A DNA stretch of 64,000 bases from Dendrophyllia cribrosa (GCA_024195265.1 JAJLRJ010000005.1:46730894-46794893); one strand, 5' to 3'. Numbered from the stretch's first letter, positions 1 through 29,531 are shown. Translations and numbers: made by a program. Notes: generated by a model not told the origin, from the sequence alone.

Positions 1-760
1 CAGCGACGAAAATTTGTTTAGTACACACCTGATTGAAGAAACGTTGACCCGTGAAAAGCATGAACCATGAACGATGAGACCGAATGGGATTCTGGGTAGG
101 CAGCATTGACAATCTGAGTAATATCCCATTTCTTGATAATCAAGATGTTTTCTTTGCTTGAGACATTTTAGAGCATGATTTATGCATCTTGTGTTGATAT
201 AAGGTGTATTTTGTTAGAGACGAAGATTAATTTATCCAATTTTCCAGTAAACCTTTGGGTCGCATCGTGCATGGTTTATGCTTTTCACTCGACAACGTTT
301 CTTCAATTTGGTGTATGTAGCAGGGAATAAATCATAGCGCTTGCACACCACATGAAAATGTCGCGCGGACATGTCTCAGGGACATGTTGCAGCGACAAGT
401 CCCCTCGTGTGAACTGATACTATCATAATTGTGCAACACCAATCTTGGGGACATTTTGTCACCGCGACATGTCTCACGGAGTTCAACTTGTTGAACTTTA
501 TGGGACACGTCGCGGATTGGTATTGCACAATTATGATAGTATCAGTTCACACGAGGGGACTTGTCGCTGCAACATGTCCCTGAGACAAGTCCCCGCGACA
601 TTTTCATGTGGTGTGCAAGCGCTATGATTTTTTTCCTGCTACATGTCCCCGCTACACTCCGTGCTACATGCCCTCAGTGTGTACTAAACAAATTTTTGTC
701 GCTGCTACATGTTGCTGCGACATGTCCCTGCTACATGACCCCTCGTGTCTGTAACTCTTG
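1..760. repeat. Nested inverted repeats of a GACATGT-rich element
   Basis: Two inverted-repeat systems are visible. Bases about 1-75 pair with 262-318, and about 325-445 pair with about 515-640 around a loop of roughly 70 bases. The first bases also recur inverted near 676-710. The segment is full of GACATGT and GCGACA motifs like those of the miniature element at 44601-45046, so it is probably a diverged or compound member of that PIF/Harbinger-like group. No coding potential was recognised. It lies downstream of the CLPB 3' end. Confidence 0.6.
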
Positions 761-951
761 AACGAAATGCCCTTGCGCTTCAAAATTTGGCCCACGAGAA
801 TTCTGTTTTATTAAACCTTAAATACATAGGATAATAGGTCTATACTCCCCGCCATTCTTTGATTATCCTCTACTTTGCATTTAGTTTGTTCAAAGAAAAC
901 GTAGCACTTCAATCTCAACAAACAATTAATTCCTGGTAAAGCTTGGCTTGC

Positions 952-957
952 TTTATT
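952..957 (-). other. Candidate CLPB polyadenylation signal
   Basis: An AATAAA hexamer reads on the minus strand about 155 bases past the CLPB stop codon at 1111-1113. It is the first canonical hexamer seen in the correct orientation. The placement is typical of a short 3' UTR, but use is inferred only. Confidence 0.5.
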
Positions 958-1110
958 CGCACTTCAATCAGATCTTCTAAAGTTGTCACGTGAGTGAGAG
1001 TCATGTCTGCTCTCCGACAAAGGCCGGGTTACTACCAAAACGTGCTTGTTCATCTGACTTGTCAGCACTAAGCTTTCTCATACCCCGATCAAAAGCAGGC
1101 TTTCACTCGT

Positions 1111-18808
<17,698 letters not shown>

Positions 18809-18982
18809 GTTGTTGTCTGACGTAATACTAAAAACCGAGGAAAACTGGTAACAACTTGATTTCCATTCTTTCAGTAAAATCAAGATGGCTGACAGATCGA
18901 AGCGTTTTTGTTGAGTGTTTCTTTCAATTTTTGTAGCAGCCTGACGCCATTGAAATTGATAGATTAACATAACATCCCAAAC
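18809..18982. promoter_or_regulatory. Shared divergent promoter of CLPB and VMA21
   Basis: Only 174 bases separate the CLPB start codon (minus, 18808) from the VMA21 start codon (plus, 18983). Both 5' UTRs and the core promoters must lie here or extend into the partner gene. No TATA box is obvious. Both genes are housekeeping in other animals, which suits a bidirectional promoter; co-regulation is inference. Confidence 0.7.
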
Positions 18983-21900
18983 ATGAACAGACTGGAGGTT
19001 CAAGGGGACGCTTTAGGGTAAGCATTTTTACAATTTTTTCGTGAAAAATGCTCATTTTCTCTCTCGAAGTTCAGCTTGCATTGCAGCAATGGGCCATCGG
19101 CAGTCCATTTTATATCCGCACCCCCCTATTGAGGTATTCATCCAACCCCCCCCCCCCCCCCCCCCCCCCCTAAGGAAAAAAATAGATCAAAGTGCCGACA
19201 GAACTCAACACCCCCCTTAGAAATAGCAGATTTTTCTGTTACCCCCTTGGGAAATTTTTGAAGATCAAAGGATGCCGACACAAGAAAAAATGCGAGCAAT
19301 GAGTAAATATCCACAAGTATTATCTGTTAAACCATCAAATAAGGGATGTATTATTCAACTAAAATACTTTTTTTATAACATATAGCTTGCGTCTTTGGAT
19401 GTTCTCTTTTCCTTATAAGGTAAAATGATGTCACAGTCGAATAATGAAGAAGGATAATATGAATCCATACATAAATTTCAAAATAATGTGAATAGAATAC
19501 AATGTCTGTGAGACCAAAAATGTTTTCAACTCATTTTTTTGTTGTTGTATGCAGGCCTCGGGAAATATCTGTACTCTTGACTCTACTGAAATATTCTCTG
19601 GCAATGATTATACTACCAATTTCTTCCTTTTTTCTCTCCAAGAAATATTTATTTGAAGGTAAGTCAGTGTTAGTGTCATGAAAAATATTGTTATTCATAA
19701 TGAGGGTTTCAAAATGATAGCTTACTTTTTTGTTTGTCTTAGAGGAAATTGAGAAAATAGAATCTATTCATTGTTACGAATCAGCAATAATAGAAAATTT
19801 ATTTGTTTAAGCTTGCATTTTCTACTTTTAAACTTTACTGTATGTGTAATAGTTTAGTTTTACTATGTTATTTTTACATTATTGTAATACTTGTTGTGTA
19901 TGTTATGTATGTTACCACTGATTTCACTGTTACGCAACCCTTCGAATCAAAACTACTTTGAGCAATTTCAATTTACTCTGCCATCAATCACACCTAGTAG
20001 GAGGAGTTTGTATACTCCTGCGTGATCACCAGCCTGTAATGGCGTCCGAAGAAACAAACTCTTTCCATATACAGTATGATTGACGGCAGGGTAAATCGAA
20101 CTGCTCAAAGTAGTTTTGATTCGAAGGGTCGCGTAACACTGAAAGAAATGGTGATACATGTAGTTCAGTTTCACTATCTTAATTTTATATCATTGTAATG
20201 TGCATATGAACATACTTTTATGTAAATTTATTATTGCTGCGAAACGAGCGTAGCGAGTGAGCAGCAACATAATCAGGATTTAAGAGAAATATATGAGAAA
20301 AAAATATAAGCTACGAAAAATCTCGATTTGATCGCTTTTTACCAGAATTCACTGCGTCACGCACACATTTTGGGCCAGAATTCACTGCGCCACGCACACA
20401 TTTTGGGCCAGAATTCACTGCGCCACGCACACATTTTGGGCCAGAATTCACTGCGCCACGAACAATAGCCTCGCTTGCTGCTTCAAGCTGTTGGCTGCGA
20501 GATTTGTAATATTTTGGTCCAACATGTGCCAGTCGTAATCGGAACTGAAGTGTCGAAGACTACCGCGAGTTGAGCGAGGACTGTGAGGCATGGTGATAGG
20601 ACCGTTGGATAGCAAAGATTTTCGAAGATTGTACGGAATAAAAGACAAATTTATTTTGAAATCACTCCGACAGCGGTCGATGAGACTGAGCTGAGCGCGT
20701 GGGGACGCGAAACCTGAGCCGAGCCCGTGGAGACGCGAATACGATACGGCTAGCTAGTAATGCAACATATTCATTATCAATAATTAAGTTAAACCTAAAT
20801 TTTCACACCTTCCTCGTGGTGAACGCGTCCTTTGCTCAACAATATTCTACAGACATTGCAAGAACTTGATGCGTGAATTACAAAACAAAATTAGTCTTAT
20901 CAGCTGGAGTTTTCGTTGATTCATCCCGGTTACATTTGCTTTGCTTTCCCTCAAAAAACAAAAGAGAAAATTCTGTAATACCAGCGAGGCGATAAAACAG
21001 CATTATTACAACAAATTTACCGCAGCAATTACTATCTTTTGGATACACTAGTTATAATAATTATTACTTCAATTCTGGACATGACCGTTTAAGTTTTGTG
21101 TGCACCACTGTATGCACATCTCACACAGGTAAAACTCACATCATCACAATGCGTAACAAATTGACAATCCTCACATTCCTTCATGCTAGGCTTATCACAC
21201 TTTAATTGTGAGGGATCGAGAATGTGTTCCTGGTAAACTGTGCTACTGACTCAAACATAGGATAATTTAATACCATTACTCATCAGAAAACAAACCTCAC
21301 ATTTCTTCAGGCTAGGCTACCGTGCTTCAACTTGGAAAGGCTTAGGCAGGAACAGACAAGCAAACAAACCTCCAAATCAGGATTGTAGGATGGTTGCCCA
21401 GTGTGGACAGCGAAAATATTAGTAATAAAAATTATATTAATAATTGTGGTGAAAAATAAAAGGCAATAAAACCATCCTAAATTGGAGTGTTTAGCAACCA
21501 TCAGGAAGAAAACATTATGCTGGCTGAGTGTTTGCTGTTATCCAAATGTTAATTTGCTGCAGATCTCAATCTTTGTAGGAAAAATAATTATTATTTGATT
21601 TTATGTTAAGAGTCCAACTGCGCTGCACGACTTGCCAAGCCAAATTGGTTTTCATTGTTTAGCAATGAACCGGAATAAAGAGAGACCTTGTTAACTGCGC
21701 TGGCCAATTTGTTAAAAAGGTTACGCAGTGTTAGGGTACGTTAATTTCTGATGTCACTGGATGGCAATATAACATCTCTCTCTACTGTGCCCATGGGGGA
21801 GGGGGAAGTGGAGAAGGGGGGGGGGGGTGGGGTGGTTAGCGAGGAGATGGCTGACTCTTCACACCAGCAAAGTCCATGATAATTTTCCTGTTTTGTTAAT

Positions 21901-22040
21901 TTGCAGATTTCCTTGGTTATCAAAATGGATCTATTGGAGCAGTAACAGTAACAGTCGCAGTTGTTCATATAATAGTTGCTTTATATATCTGGAAGGCTGT
22001 CCAAGAGGAAGTTCCACCAAGGCCAATAAAACAAGATTAA
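18983..22040 (+). CDS. VMA21: VMA21, V-ATPase assembly integral membrane protein
   Basis: This small ER membrane chaperone helps assemble the V0 sector of the vacuolar proton pump. Coding exons are 18983-19017, 19555-19658 and 21907-22040: 273 nt, 90 aa plus stop, with both junctions in frame and GT-AG. Two transmembrane helices are visible, about residues 19-37 (LLTLLKYSLAMIILPISSFF) and about 52-72 (GAVTVTVAVVHIIVALYIW). The spacing and the Lys-Lys-Tyr-Leu-Phe-Glu link fit the family. The C-terminus ends IKQD; animal and yeast homologues also end in short Lys-rich retrieval-like tails. The human protein is 101 aa. The start is supported by the short family N-terminus. It is divergent from CLPB and convergent with the LAPTM-like gene. 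Confidence 0.93.
19143..19171. repeat. Poly-C tract of nearly 30 bases
   Basis: An almost unbroken C run lies in VMA21 intron 1. Its length is likely to be inaccurate in any assembly. Shorter G or C runs recur at 27566, 35961, 45481, 46139 and 57301. Confidence 0.85.
19930..20137. mobile_element. Foldback miniature element in VMA21 intron 2
   Basis: Arms begin ACGCAACCCTTCGAATCAAA and end with the reverse complement TTTGATTCGAAGGGTCGCGT. Each is about 55-60 bases, and they are separated by about 85 bases. It is non-coding, and its superfamily is not identified. Confidence 0.75.
20342..20468. repeat. 33-bp minisatellite, four copies
   Basis: The unit CCAGAATTCACTGCGCCACG plus CACACATTTTGGG repeats four times; the first has GTCACG and the last ends early. 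It lies in VMA21 intron 2. Confidence 0.85.
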
Positions 22041-23249
22041 CAAACTTTATAGGATAGCAAGAAGACATGGAGAATGTATTGCATTCAATATTGGACAAGA
22101 AGGTCCTGGAAGCTAATTTGCTGGCCAGAGGATGAAAACAAAAAACTTTGTGGAAACAGCAGCCTCTCAAAAGACATTGCCTGGACTAATTTATAATTTA
22201 TATAAATACAATAATCATTATGATGTAAACATTTTAGCTTTTGCTGAACACATACTTTGCTCCCAGTCATAAAATTCATCATAGATTCCCCTAGACATTT
22301 AAACTCAATCCAACCCATGTCTTGCACAAGACACTTAACAAAGTAAGCCCCATTGTTTTGTGATGCAGAGGAAAATTAGAGCTAAACAAAATTATCACAG
22401 CAGTGTAATGTTTCAGTTGAGAATGGGCGTTCTTTAGCATGCATGTAAATCGCATGCTTGGAAATAATTGAAATCACGCATAATAGCAATCAACAATTTT
22501 TAACATCTAAACTGACGAAGACATTAACAATTAAAAAATAGCTTTGAACACATTTTTTTTTACTGTGTCAACGCCTGACTGCAGCTAAGCTGTTTTCAAA
22601 CAGGTGGACAGATGTTTATAAAAACCAAACCAACAACTGCAATATTGTGAAAAATAATTTTTTATTATTATTTTATTCTTGAATTTGTTTTATTACATAC
22701 TCATAAATCTTCTTAATACTTGTCTTCTTTGGTCTTGAGAGAATATAATTATTTATACATTCATTAGAGCAATTTTCAGTTGAGTGTGGAAAATAACAAT
22801 TTATTGGTATTTGCTACTATGCTCTGTTATGGGTCAAAAAATCTCGCACCACTTTCTCAACCAGGGCTGGGAAAAAACTAAAATTTAAAAATGAGAGTCC
22901 AAGAATGTTACTACACAAACTGAAAGAGACGTTATTTTACAAATGACCCCTTGAATCTGTCCATCAGAAGAGATTCAAGACCTTAGGAAAGATGGATCAG
23001 TTTGACTGCTCGCTTTCTTAGTCTCTCAGAGAGCCCTTTGTCTCTTGGGAGACAGTAGGTGCATGGTATATGAAACATAATTAGGGTTTGTCGCAATCAA
23101 CCTTTTCAACCAATCCTGAACTTGGCTAAAATGGTTGATTGTCATGTTCGATATTCGTCACTCTTTCTAATTATTTCACCCAAAATTGGTTGAGGTGACT
23201 GAAACAGTTGTTCATAAAGGAATGCTCCATAAGAGTTTTGTGATCTCCT
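22041..23249. other. Convergent intergenic spacer, VMA21 to LAPTM-like
   Basis: Both genes end into this 1.2-kb spacer. It contains the probable 3' UTRs and a truncated CCAAT-rich element near 22770-22865, whose right part is missing. No further gene or RNA was recognised. Confidence 0.55.
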
Positions 23250-26200
23250 TTACACAGGCCTGTTAGTCAGCAGAGGTGTTGTTGGGTTTTCCTCAAGTCG
23301 ATCACCGTCCAGAGTGAATTGACCAGCCGCTCTGTACTGAAAATTGATTGACAAGCTGTCAGTGTTTTATCTAACATTAAAACATCATCTGTCATGCATC
23401 TCTACCCTACCCCCACCCCCAGAGTGAATTAAGCAGCCTCTCTGTACTGAAAATTGATTGACAAGCTGTCAGTGCCGGTTTCTTTAACATTATAACGTCA
23501 TCTGTCATGCTGCCACATGGATGCAACCTTTTTGAAAAAGTCAAGGAGGTGAATCGTGATCATCAACGGAAATTATGTTGTATTGGTATTCAAATTCTTG
23601 AACCAGTGTCAGACCGGTTTTCGTTGAATGTCGAAAGCAATTTCGTGATTGCTTTGGTTTTGCATTGTTACGCTTTGTGATTGGCTAAAACAATCTCGCG
23701 CCACTTTCTCAACCAATCAGAAGTAAAATCAAAACCAATTGTGACTTGCTCGCACGCGTTTCCCATGCACGCTTGGCGCTGGTTACATCGGTATTTGCTT
23801 CGAGTTCTGATTGGTTCATTGGATTGTCCGCGTCTGTTGTGATTGGCTAGAATGATTACTTTGGTTTAGGTTTAACGAGAAGACACGGAGATCAAAAGGA
23901 TGCACGTTTCAACGTTTCTTGCTACGTTGCGCGCAACAGTTGCAGAAGTAGAATCGAGTCCCACTTTAGCGACGTTGCGCGCAACAAATTGCATCGTGTG
24001 ACACCCAAAAAAAAAATCTTGTTGCACCGTGTATCCAGGCCTTAAGGAAAACTTTTAGAGTTTGCATGATGATACTATGGTCAAGCTTACCCTGTCGAGG
24101 ATTTCTTGTCTTCTCAGCTGCTTGAAGTTCGAGTAAACACACAACATGAAGTAGACCTGTACAAAACCAAGCCTTTAAATATTTATTGTTTACTGAATTT
24201 GAAAGTTTTCCCATACAAAGCCGAACTATTTGTTTGTCTGGAGACAATTATTGTATGTGTTACTGGATATCAAATTAAGCCGTATAATGTTTGTGCTTGT
24301 GTTTTCTGTAAGTAAATCGGCATTTGCGCTTGAATTACTTCTGTGTTACTCCGAATTTTGAGATTTTTTGCCACAGTAAACACACAGAATAGTAGATAAT
24401 ATCTTGTCATTTAAGATTTTATGCTATAACTAGTAGGTGATTTCCAACGAAACAGTGACGTTGCTCTCGATATTCGTTGTTGTCTTAACCCACCCTTCCC
24501 ATACACAAAATCGCTATACTCACGGAGACGATTAACATGACTGCGTCGGATATGTACACAGAGCAATTTAACTGCAACATATAGTAAAACATACACAATG
24601 TTAGCGGCAGAGTAGGTATTTTACGCATCACGACGTTCGGGGACTGTACAGGGGGTGAGGATACCCGAGAAAAGGAAGACAGGAGCCTGGAGAGAAGGAG
24701 GTGGAAAGAGGTTAGATAGATAAAAAAGTAAAATCTGCAAAGGACCGCGAACGGTAATGCTGCTAACGGTATACGTAAGATCTGCGAGAGACCTAACCAG
24801 ACAAAAAATGAATGAACAAACATACAATAAACTGCAGGGCTGATCTGACTACGTAAAAAGGTAGACTTTGCGAGACACCATCACGACAGAAATTGTATCG
24901 GTCTTTGCTTCTATACTTTATTTTCACTTGGTTAAACCGATCAGATCACTAGAATTTAGTTTTATCGACTGAGTCGATAAGGTAAATTGACCACCGTAAA
25001 AAGATTCAAATAGCTGACGTTTCGAGCGCTAGCCCTTCGTCGGAGCGAATCAAGGAATTGTGGGTAGTGTGTGGTTTTATATAGTAAGCGGTGGAGCTAC
25101 GCTATTGGTGGAAATTTGGTGACGTGAAAAACAAATGTAAATTAGTTGAATGAAAAGCGTTCGTTGATTCCGTGGGGTTTGAGAGTGCCGATTTGAAAGA
25201 TGATTTTTTGTTCTAGGTTTTTACGGCTTTCTGTGTTACCCTGGTGTAGGGAAAGGCCGCAGATTGTCATGTGTTGTTTAGAATGGTTAGTAAGATTAAA
25301 ATGGCGCGCGACTGGTTTGGATGCGTCTTTGTCATTTTTTTCAACGTCTCGGAGATGTTCACGAAAACGGTCGCTCAGTCTCCTCCCTGTTTCGCCAATG
25401 TATATCTTTTTGCAAAAAGTACATGTTATGCAGTAGATAACATTTACGGAGGTGCATGTAAAACGATCAGTGATTTTAATAGATCGTTTGGGTCCTGTTA
25501 TTTTGTCCGCGTAACATGCACTTTTTGCAAAAAGATATACATTGGCGAAACAGGGAGGAGACTGGGCGACCGTTTTCGTGAACATCTCCGAGACGTTGAA
25601 AAAAATGACAAAGACGCATCCAAACCAGTCGCGCGCCATTTTAATCTTACTAACCATTCTAAACAACACATGACAATCTGCGGCCTTTCCCTACACCAGG
25701 GTAACACAGAAAGCCGTAAAAACCTAGAACAAAAAATCATCTTTCAAATCGGCACTCTCAAACCCCACGGAATCAACGAACGCTTTTCATTCAACTAATT
25801 TACATTTGTTTTTCACGTCACCAAATTTCCACCAATAGCGTAGCTCCACCGCTTACTATATAAAACCACACACTACCCACAATTCCTTGATTCGCTCCGA
25901 CGAAGGGCTAGCGCTCGAAACGTCAGCTATTTGAATCTTTTTACGGTGGTCAATTTACCTTATCGACTCAGTCGATAAAACTAAATTCTCGTGTTTCATC
26001 CCCCCACCGACGCAGCACCACAGTTTCTCTAGAAACCAACCCCGATCAGATCACTAGTTTGATCCAACGTACACCAGCAGGATTATCGTCCACGGTTACT
26101 TGCTTGAAGTTCTCTATTTATGAAGACTCGGACACGCAATAGAGACATTGAATCATCATCTCACGCGGCTATGGTTTTCACTGAATTCAGTGTCGAAAGT

Positions 26201-29200
26201 TATTGCTACGCTTTGTGATTAGCTAAAAACTCTTGCGCTACTTTCTCAACCAATGAGAAGTAAAGCAAAACCAATTGTCAGTTGCTCGCACGCGTTTTGT
26301 AGTTTGCTTCGGGTTGTGATTGGTTCGTTGGATTGTCCGTGTCTTGGTTGTGATTGGGCAGAGTAATTTCTTTGGTTTTGGTTGTACGACACTCATTTGA
26401 AAACCGTTCTATCAAGCTAAGATGGTCCCAAGATGGGGGTGGATTGGTTCGGTTACTGTGAACATCAGAACACCTTGTATTTACATTTATAAAATGCTCA
26501 AGGAAATGCGCGCGCTATGATTGGTTAAACCGAGTTCATTATAACTCGATAAAGCACGCGCGTGACGTAAGGTTAATTATAACCGTTTTTATTTTATAAA
26601 AGAAATAAAAAAAATTTGTTCCTCGTGCATTGTTGAGTTATATAAGCACTTGGGAATTTTTAAGAACACTCGAGAAGTGCGAGAAGCACTCGCCTTTGGC
26701 TCGTGCTTCTCTGCCCTTTTCTCGTGTTCTTAAAAATTCCCGCGTGCTTATATTAAAGAAATAAAAAACGTACATACGTAAGATAGCAGTCGGCCCAACA
26801 TGTGAGCTTTGGTTTATGCGGTACGCTTTAAAGGTTAATGAAAAAATTTAAAAAATGAACAAAAGCATGCATTTCAAACTGGAAATGATGCCTTGTTATG
26901 GCAAATATGTCACCTGGCTTTGTTAGTTTTTATTTTTGTTGTCTCTTCTGCAAGGAAATTCGGAATTTCTTTGCGCTCCATCAATAAGAGTGATCGAACT
27001 AAACTGAGGGAGAAAATTACCTTGACTCCACAAATTGCAAAGAAGATGATGACGAAAATCGAAAAAATTTCCTCTAACACAACCCACACCATCCACGGAC
27101 ACAAAAGCCACCGCAAGCGCTGATACGAAAGAGAAAAAACAAAAATTATCCAAAATCGCACGCATTACACATGCAATAGCTACTACCAGCTGAAACGCTG
27201 AAACTGAGAGGATCAAAGAGCTAGAGTTATGAGTTGAAACTAAAAATGAACCTATAAAGTAATAAATATATAGCTGATTTAATGAGCGTGAAAAGTTCAT
27301 TTTCTAGCTATTGACTCAGTGTTTCGTGTGAGGAAGAAAAATATACCATAAAATCAGTTTCTAGAACTAGGAAACAAGGTCCAATATTTGATAGATCTGG
27401 CAGCAAATCATATAGTTGATCAATTGGGACGCCGAGTAAGAGGTCCATTAAATTCCGATGTTTTACCTTTCAAACAGCATTCAAAGCAAAAAGGCCTAAC
27501 GAACAGGGAGCCCAACTTAATTTCTTGTACATGTACAGAGGCGGATCCAGGAATTTTTGATTGGGGGGGGGGGGAATCCAAACTTTGATTTCGAAAACAC
27601 TCCCTCCCCCCAGTCGCAGTTTAGTTTAGTGGCAAAATGCAACGCGCGTTTCATTGAAAAAAAAATCAACGATTTGAATAGTGATGTGCGATCCTGTCAA
27701 TGCAAGAATTTCTGTGTCAAACAAGCAGTAAAAAATAAAACCACAGGTCTGATGGGGGGGGGGGTCTCGACCCCCCGGACCCTCCCCCTGGATCCGCCAC
27801 TGATGTAGAACACACAAGAGAAGATCGCATCTTCTCTTGGATACTACCCAACGTTTCTTTTACTTTTATCCTATAAAGAGCTGTAATACACTTAGCGTGC
27901 AAATTATGAACTCGAACCGATACATAATAAAAAATTAAAGAGAAACGCAAGAAACGGACTGCAAAATATTCCGTATTTTTGCGTGATTCTAACAAAAAAG
28001 CAGCAAAATACGGTCGCTTTGCTCTCGCTTTACGCACCCATGAAGGGATTTCCGACATCATTTGGGATATAAGCAGACGCGTGAGCCTCGCGTGCGAGGA
28101 TGAGTTCTTCTCGCCTCACCGCACGTGTTATTGCGTTTCCCGCTCCAGAATCAAGGGAATGCAGCTAACAAACCTTTAATAGTCCAATCAGCATCACAAC
28201 CGACACAACCATAGATATGGCGGCGACAGACATCTGTAGGATAGTTATAAGTTGGAGAGCTGTAACAAACAAATGAAACACATGGTATAAAGAACTGATC
28301 CAGATCACGATACTCATGAGCTTAATTATTTAGCATCGTGCTAAATAAAAACACAGTAACGGAAAGAGGCCCTATATTTTTACGCGTTCGGCGCGTGAGT
28401 TACACTCGCGCACGTCACCGCTTCACGAGTCTCGCGCGCTTTGGACTGACTGAGTGATGCGATGGACAAAACATAGAACTTATTCTTGTCTTGTAAAAAA
28501 TGAATTATCCAAGGAATAATTTCAATATTTCGACATTGACACTATTCGCATTATAGTTTCATTCTTGCATTTAACACTCTTCTTCATAAACCGAGTCTGA
28601 GCTGCGAAGGTTAGTCTAACAGGTGTTGTAAACGCGAGCTGGCATAAAACACAATTATGTCGTCAATCGCCAGGACAGCTATCCTTCCTTCATTCCTGTA
28701 CATGTCCTAACTGTGGCCCTCGATCATTATAGCACGACAAATGCCTACAGACAATCACATAGGCTTGTCAGTATCAAAACAGACGTGCATCTTGTTACTG
28801 AACACGATGTGCTTTTATTTCCTCTTTCCTCAAGAGGTATTAATTTTAAACAGGAAGTGAAGATCGGGAGTAGTGAATAACCGTAAAATTAACAGGATTT
28901 TAACGCTTGAAATTTACAATAAAATCAATAACGAGCAAGATATAAAAGAGAGACGACAAAGGTGACAGAGAAGGATCGATTTTGATGTTTAATTTACTGA
29001 AGCATGCAACTTTGAGTCGACAAATCAACTGATTGATAATGAAGGAAAGCAGTTCTTGTCCTACAAATAACTTACTGTTGAATTCGATCTGTAACTGCCT
29101 TCTCGCCATTTCTGTCATCCGTTGGCGGAACTCTAAGTTGAACCACTGAAGATACACTCTTAAAGCCCCGAGAAGCTGAAGACAGAAGGATGACAAAACA

Positions 29201-29343
29201 ATATTTTAGCTTTTAAAAGCTTCAGTGATTTCATCAACGTGAAACTATAGATCAAAATTCTGTTGTTTTACCAGACTTGAAGTCCCGCATATCCAAGATC
29301 CTTCATGGACGTTGAAACAACACAGAAAAGTTTGAAGAGCCAT
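23250..29343 (-). CDS. LAPTM-like lysosomal transmembrane protein
   Basis: Coding exons are 29272-29343, 29076-29175, 28174-28259, 27021-27119, 24524-24571, 24091-24156 and 23250-23336. They make 558 nt, 185 aa plus stop, and every phase fits. The protein opens MALQTFLCCFNV, like the CC-FNV start of LAPTM4/5. Hydrophobic segments follow: about 17-36, about 67-86 (AAISMVVSVVMLIGLL), about 92-117 (WMVWVVLEEIFSIFVIIFFA) and about 128-142 (AVMLIVSVYFMLCVY). The block GLLKRLRWLLCPWM matches the family link before its third helix. The tail ends TPLLTNRPV, cytosolic and possibly sorting-related. It is shorter than human LAPTM (220-260 aa), and the luminal loop between exons 4 and 5 is very short, so one small exon may be missed. 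Subfamily not assigned. Confidence 0.8.
23308..23475. repeat. Duplicated acceptor region of the last LAPTM-like exon
   Basis: The block from AGAGTGAATT through CTCTGTACTGAAAATTGATT to GACAAGCTGTCAGTG occurs at about 23311-23362 and again at about 23421-23474. It covers the 3' splice site and about 25 coding bases of the terminal exon. The upstream copy is a ready-made decoy acceptor. Confidence 0.8.
23615..24050. mobile_element. CCAAT-rich element next to a GTTGCGCGCAAC element
   Basis: Bases 23615-23885 are a CCAAT-rich copy (TTTGCATTGTTACGCTTTGT and closing TGATTGG motifs). Bases about 23890-24050 share GTTGCGCGCAACA, TGCATCGTGTGACACCC and the GGCCTTA end with the element at 38956-39223. 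Both are in a LAPTM-like intron and non-coding. Confidence 0.65.
25142..25505 (-). pseudogene. Penelope GIY-YIG endonuclease fragment, minus copy
   Basis: The fragment keeps the CITCTFCKKIYIGETGRR core, DRFREHL, and HFNLTNHS to the natural C-terminus (NERFSFN). It includes part of the linker upstream (RSIKITDRFTC). The reverse transcriptase is absent. Upstream of 25505 the open frame is only the antisense of the opposite copy, so the apparent 175-aa product is artificial. Confidence 0.85.
25506..25798 (+). pseudogene. Penelope GIY-YIG endonuclease fragment, plus copy
   Basis: It carries the same endonuclease C-terminal domain as the minus copy, starting at CTFCKKIYIGETGRRLGDRF and ending NERFSFN. 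One noted difference is LGDRF versus LSDRF. It lacks everything 5' of the domain, and no functional product is expected. Confidence 0.85.
26165..26410. mobile_element. CCAAT-rich miniature element
   Basis: Another copy of the 4237-4525 family, with GTGTCGAAAGTTATTGCTACG at the left and GTTGTACGACACTCA at the right. It lies in a LAPTM-like intron. Confidence 0.65.
26645..26757. repeat. Imperfect hairpin, about 50-bp arms
   Basis: TATAAGCACTTGGGAATTTT and its downstream complement AAAATTCCCGCGTGCTTATA enclose an inner pairing of GAGAAGCAC with GTGCTTCTC. It lies in a LAPTM-like intron and is probably a transposon remnant. Confidence 0.7.
27536..27802. mobile_element. Miniature element with GGCGGATCCAGG ends
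   Basis: The left end CAGAGGCGGATCCAGG and right end CCTGGATCCGCCACTG are inverted copies. G-rich and C-rich tracts lie just inside. A partial relative occurs at about 43805-43872. Non-coding; target duplication not clear. Confidence 0.7.
28260..29075. other. LAPTM-like intron with nothing recognised
   Basis: Intronic sequence between exons 2 and 3, AT-rich, with one CpG-rich patch near 28384-28440. No repeat or RNA was identified. Confidence 0.5.
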
Positions 29344-29531
29344 GTGTGATGCGTTGTCGTTGTAGTAGTCAGTGTGAGTTGATGTGGTTTGTATATTTGC
29401 TCGATTTTCCAAAATGCTAATATGATGCCTAATTTATTCTTACATAATAGTGTTTCGATTTCCTACTCGAATCAAAATTTCACTTTCCTAGGAGGTATGT
29501 CTTACGTAGTAAGAATAGTAATCTCGTAATA

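Larger units (their letters stand above)
24953..26041. mobile_element. Head-to-head dimer of 5'-truncated Penelope-like elements
   Basis: Arms of about 482 bases (24953-25434 and 25506-25987) are near-perfect inverted repeats around a loop of about 71 bases. Both copies keep only the 3' part: a GIY-YIG endonuclease domain and the 3' UTR with GCTAGCGCTCGAAACGTCAG. Their truncated 5' ends face each other. The whole 1089-bp block is flanked by a 16-bp direct repeat, CCGATCAGATCACTAG, at 24937-24952 and 26042-26057, so it entered as one event. The plus copy has about 54 extra bases at its 3' end. It lies in the intron between LAPTM-like exons 4 and 5. Confidence 0.88.

Noticed and set aside
25142..25798. 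Two overlapping 175-codon frames with GIY-YIG domains taken as a new endonuclease gene pair
   Set aside because: They are the two arms of a Penelope 3'-end dimer; the N-terminal halves are antisense readings of the opposite arm.
28201..28260. Plus-strand ATGGCGGCG as first exon of ACSF2 copy 1
   Set aside because: The phase of the only nearby donor does not fit exon 31124, and the same bases are the minus-strand LAPTM-like exon 3, whose phases fit on both sides.
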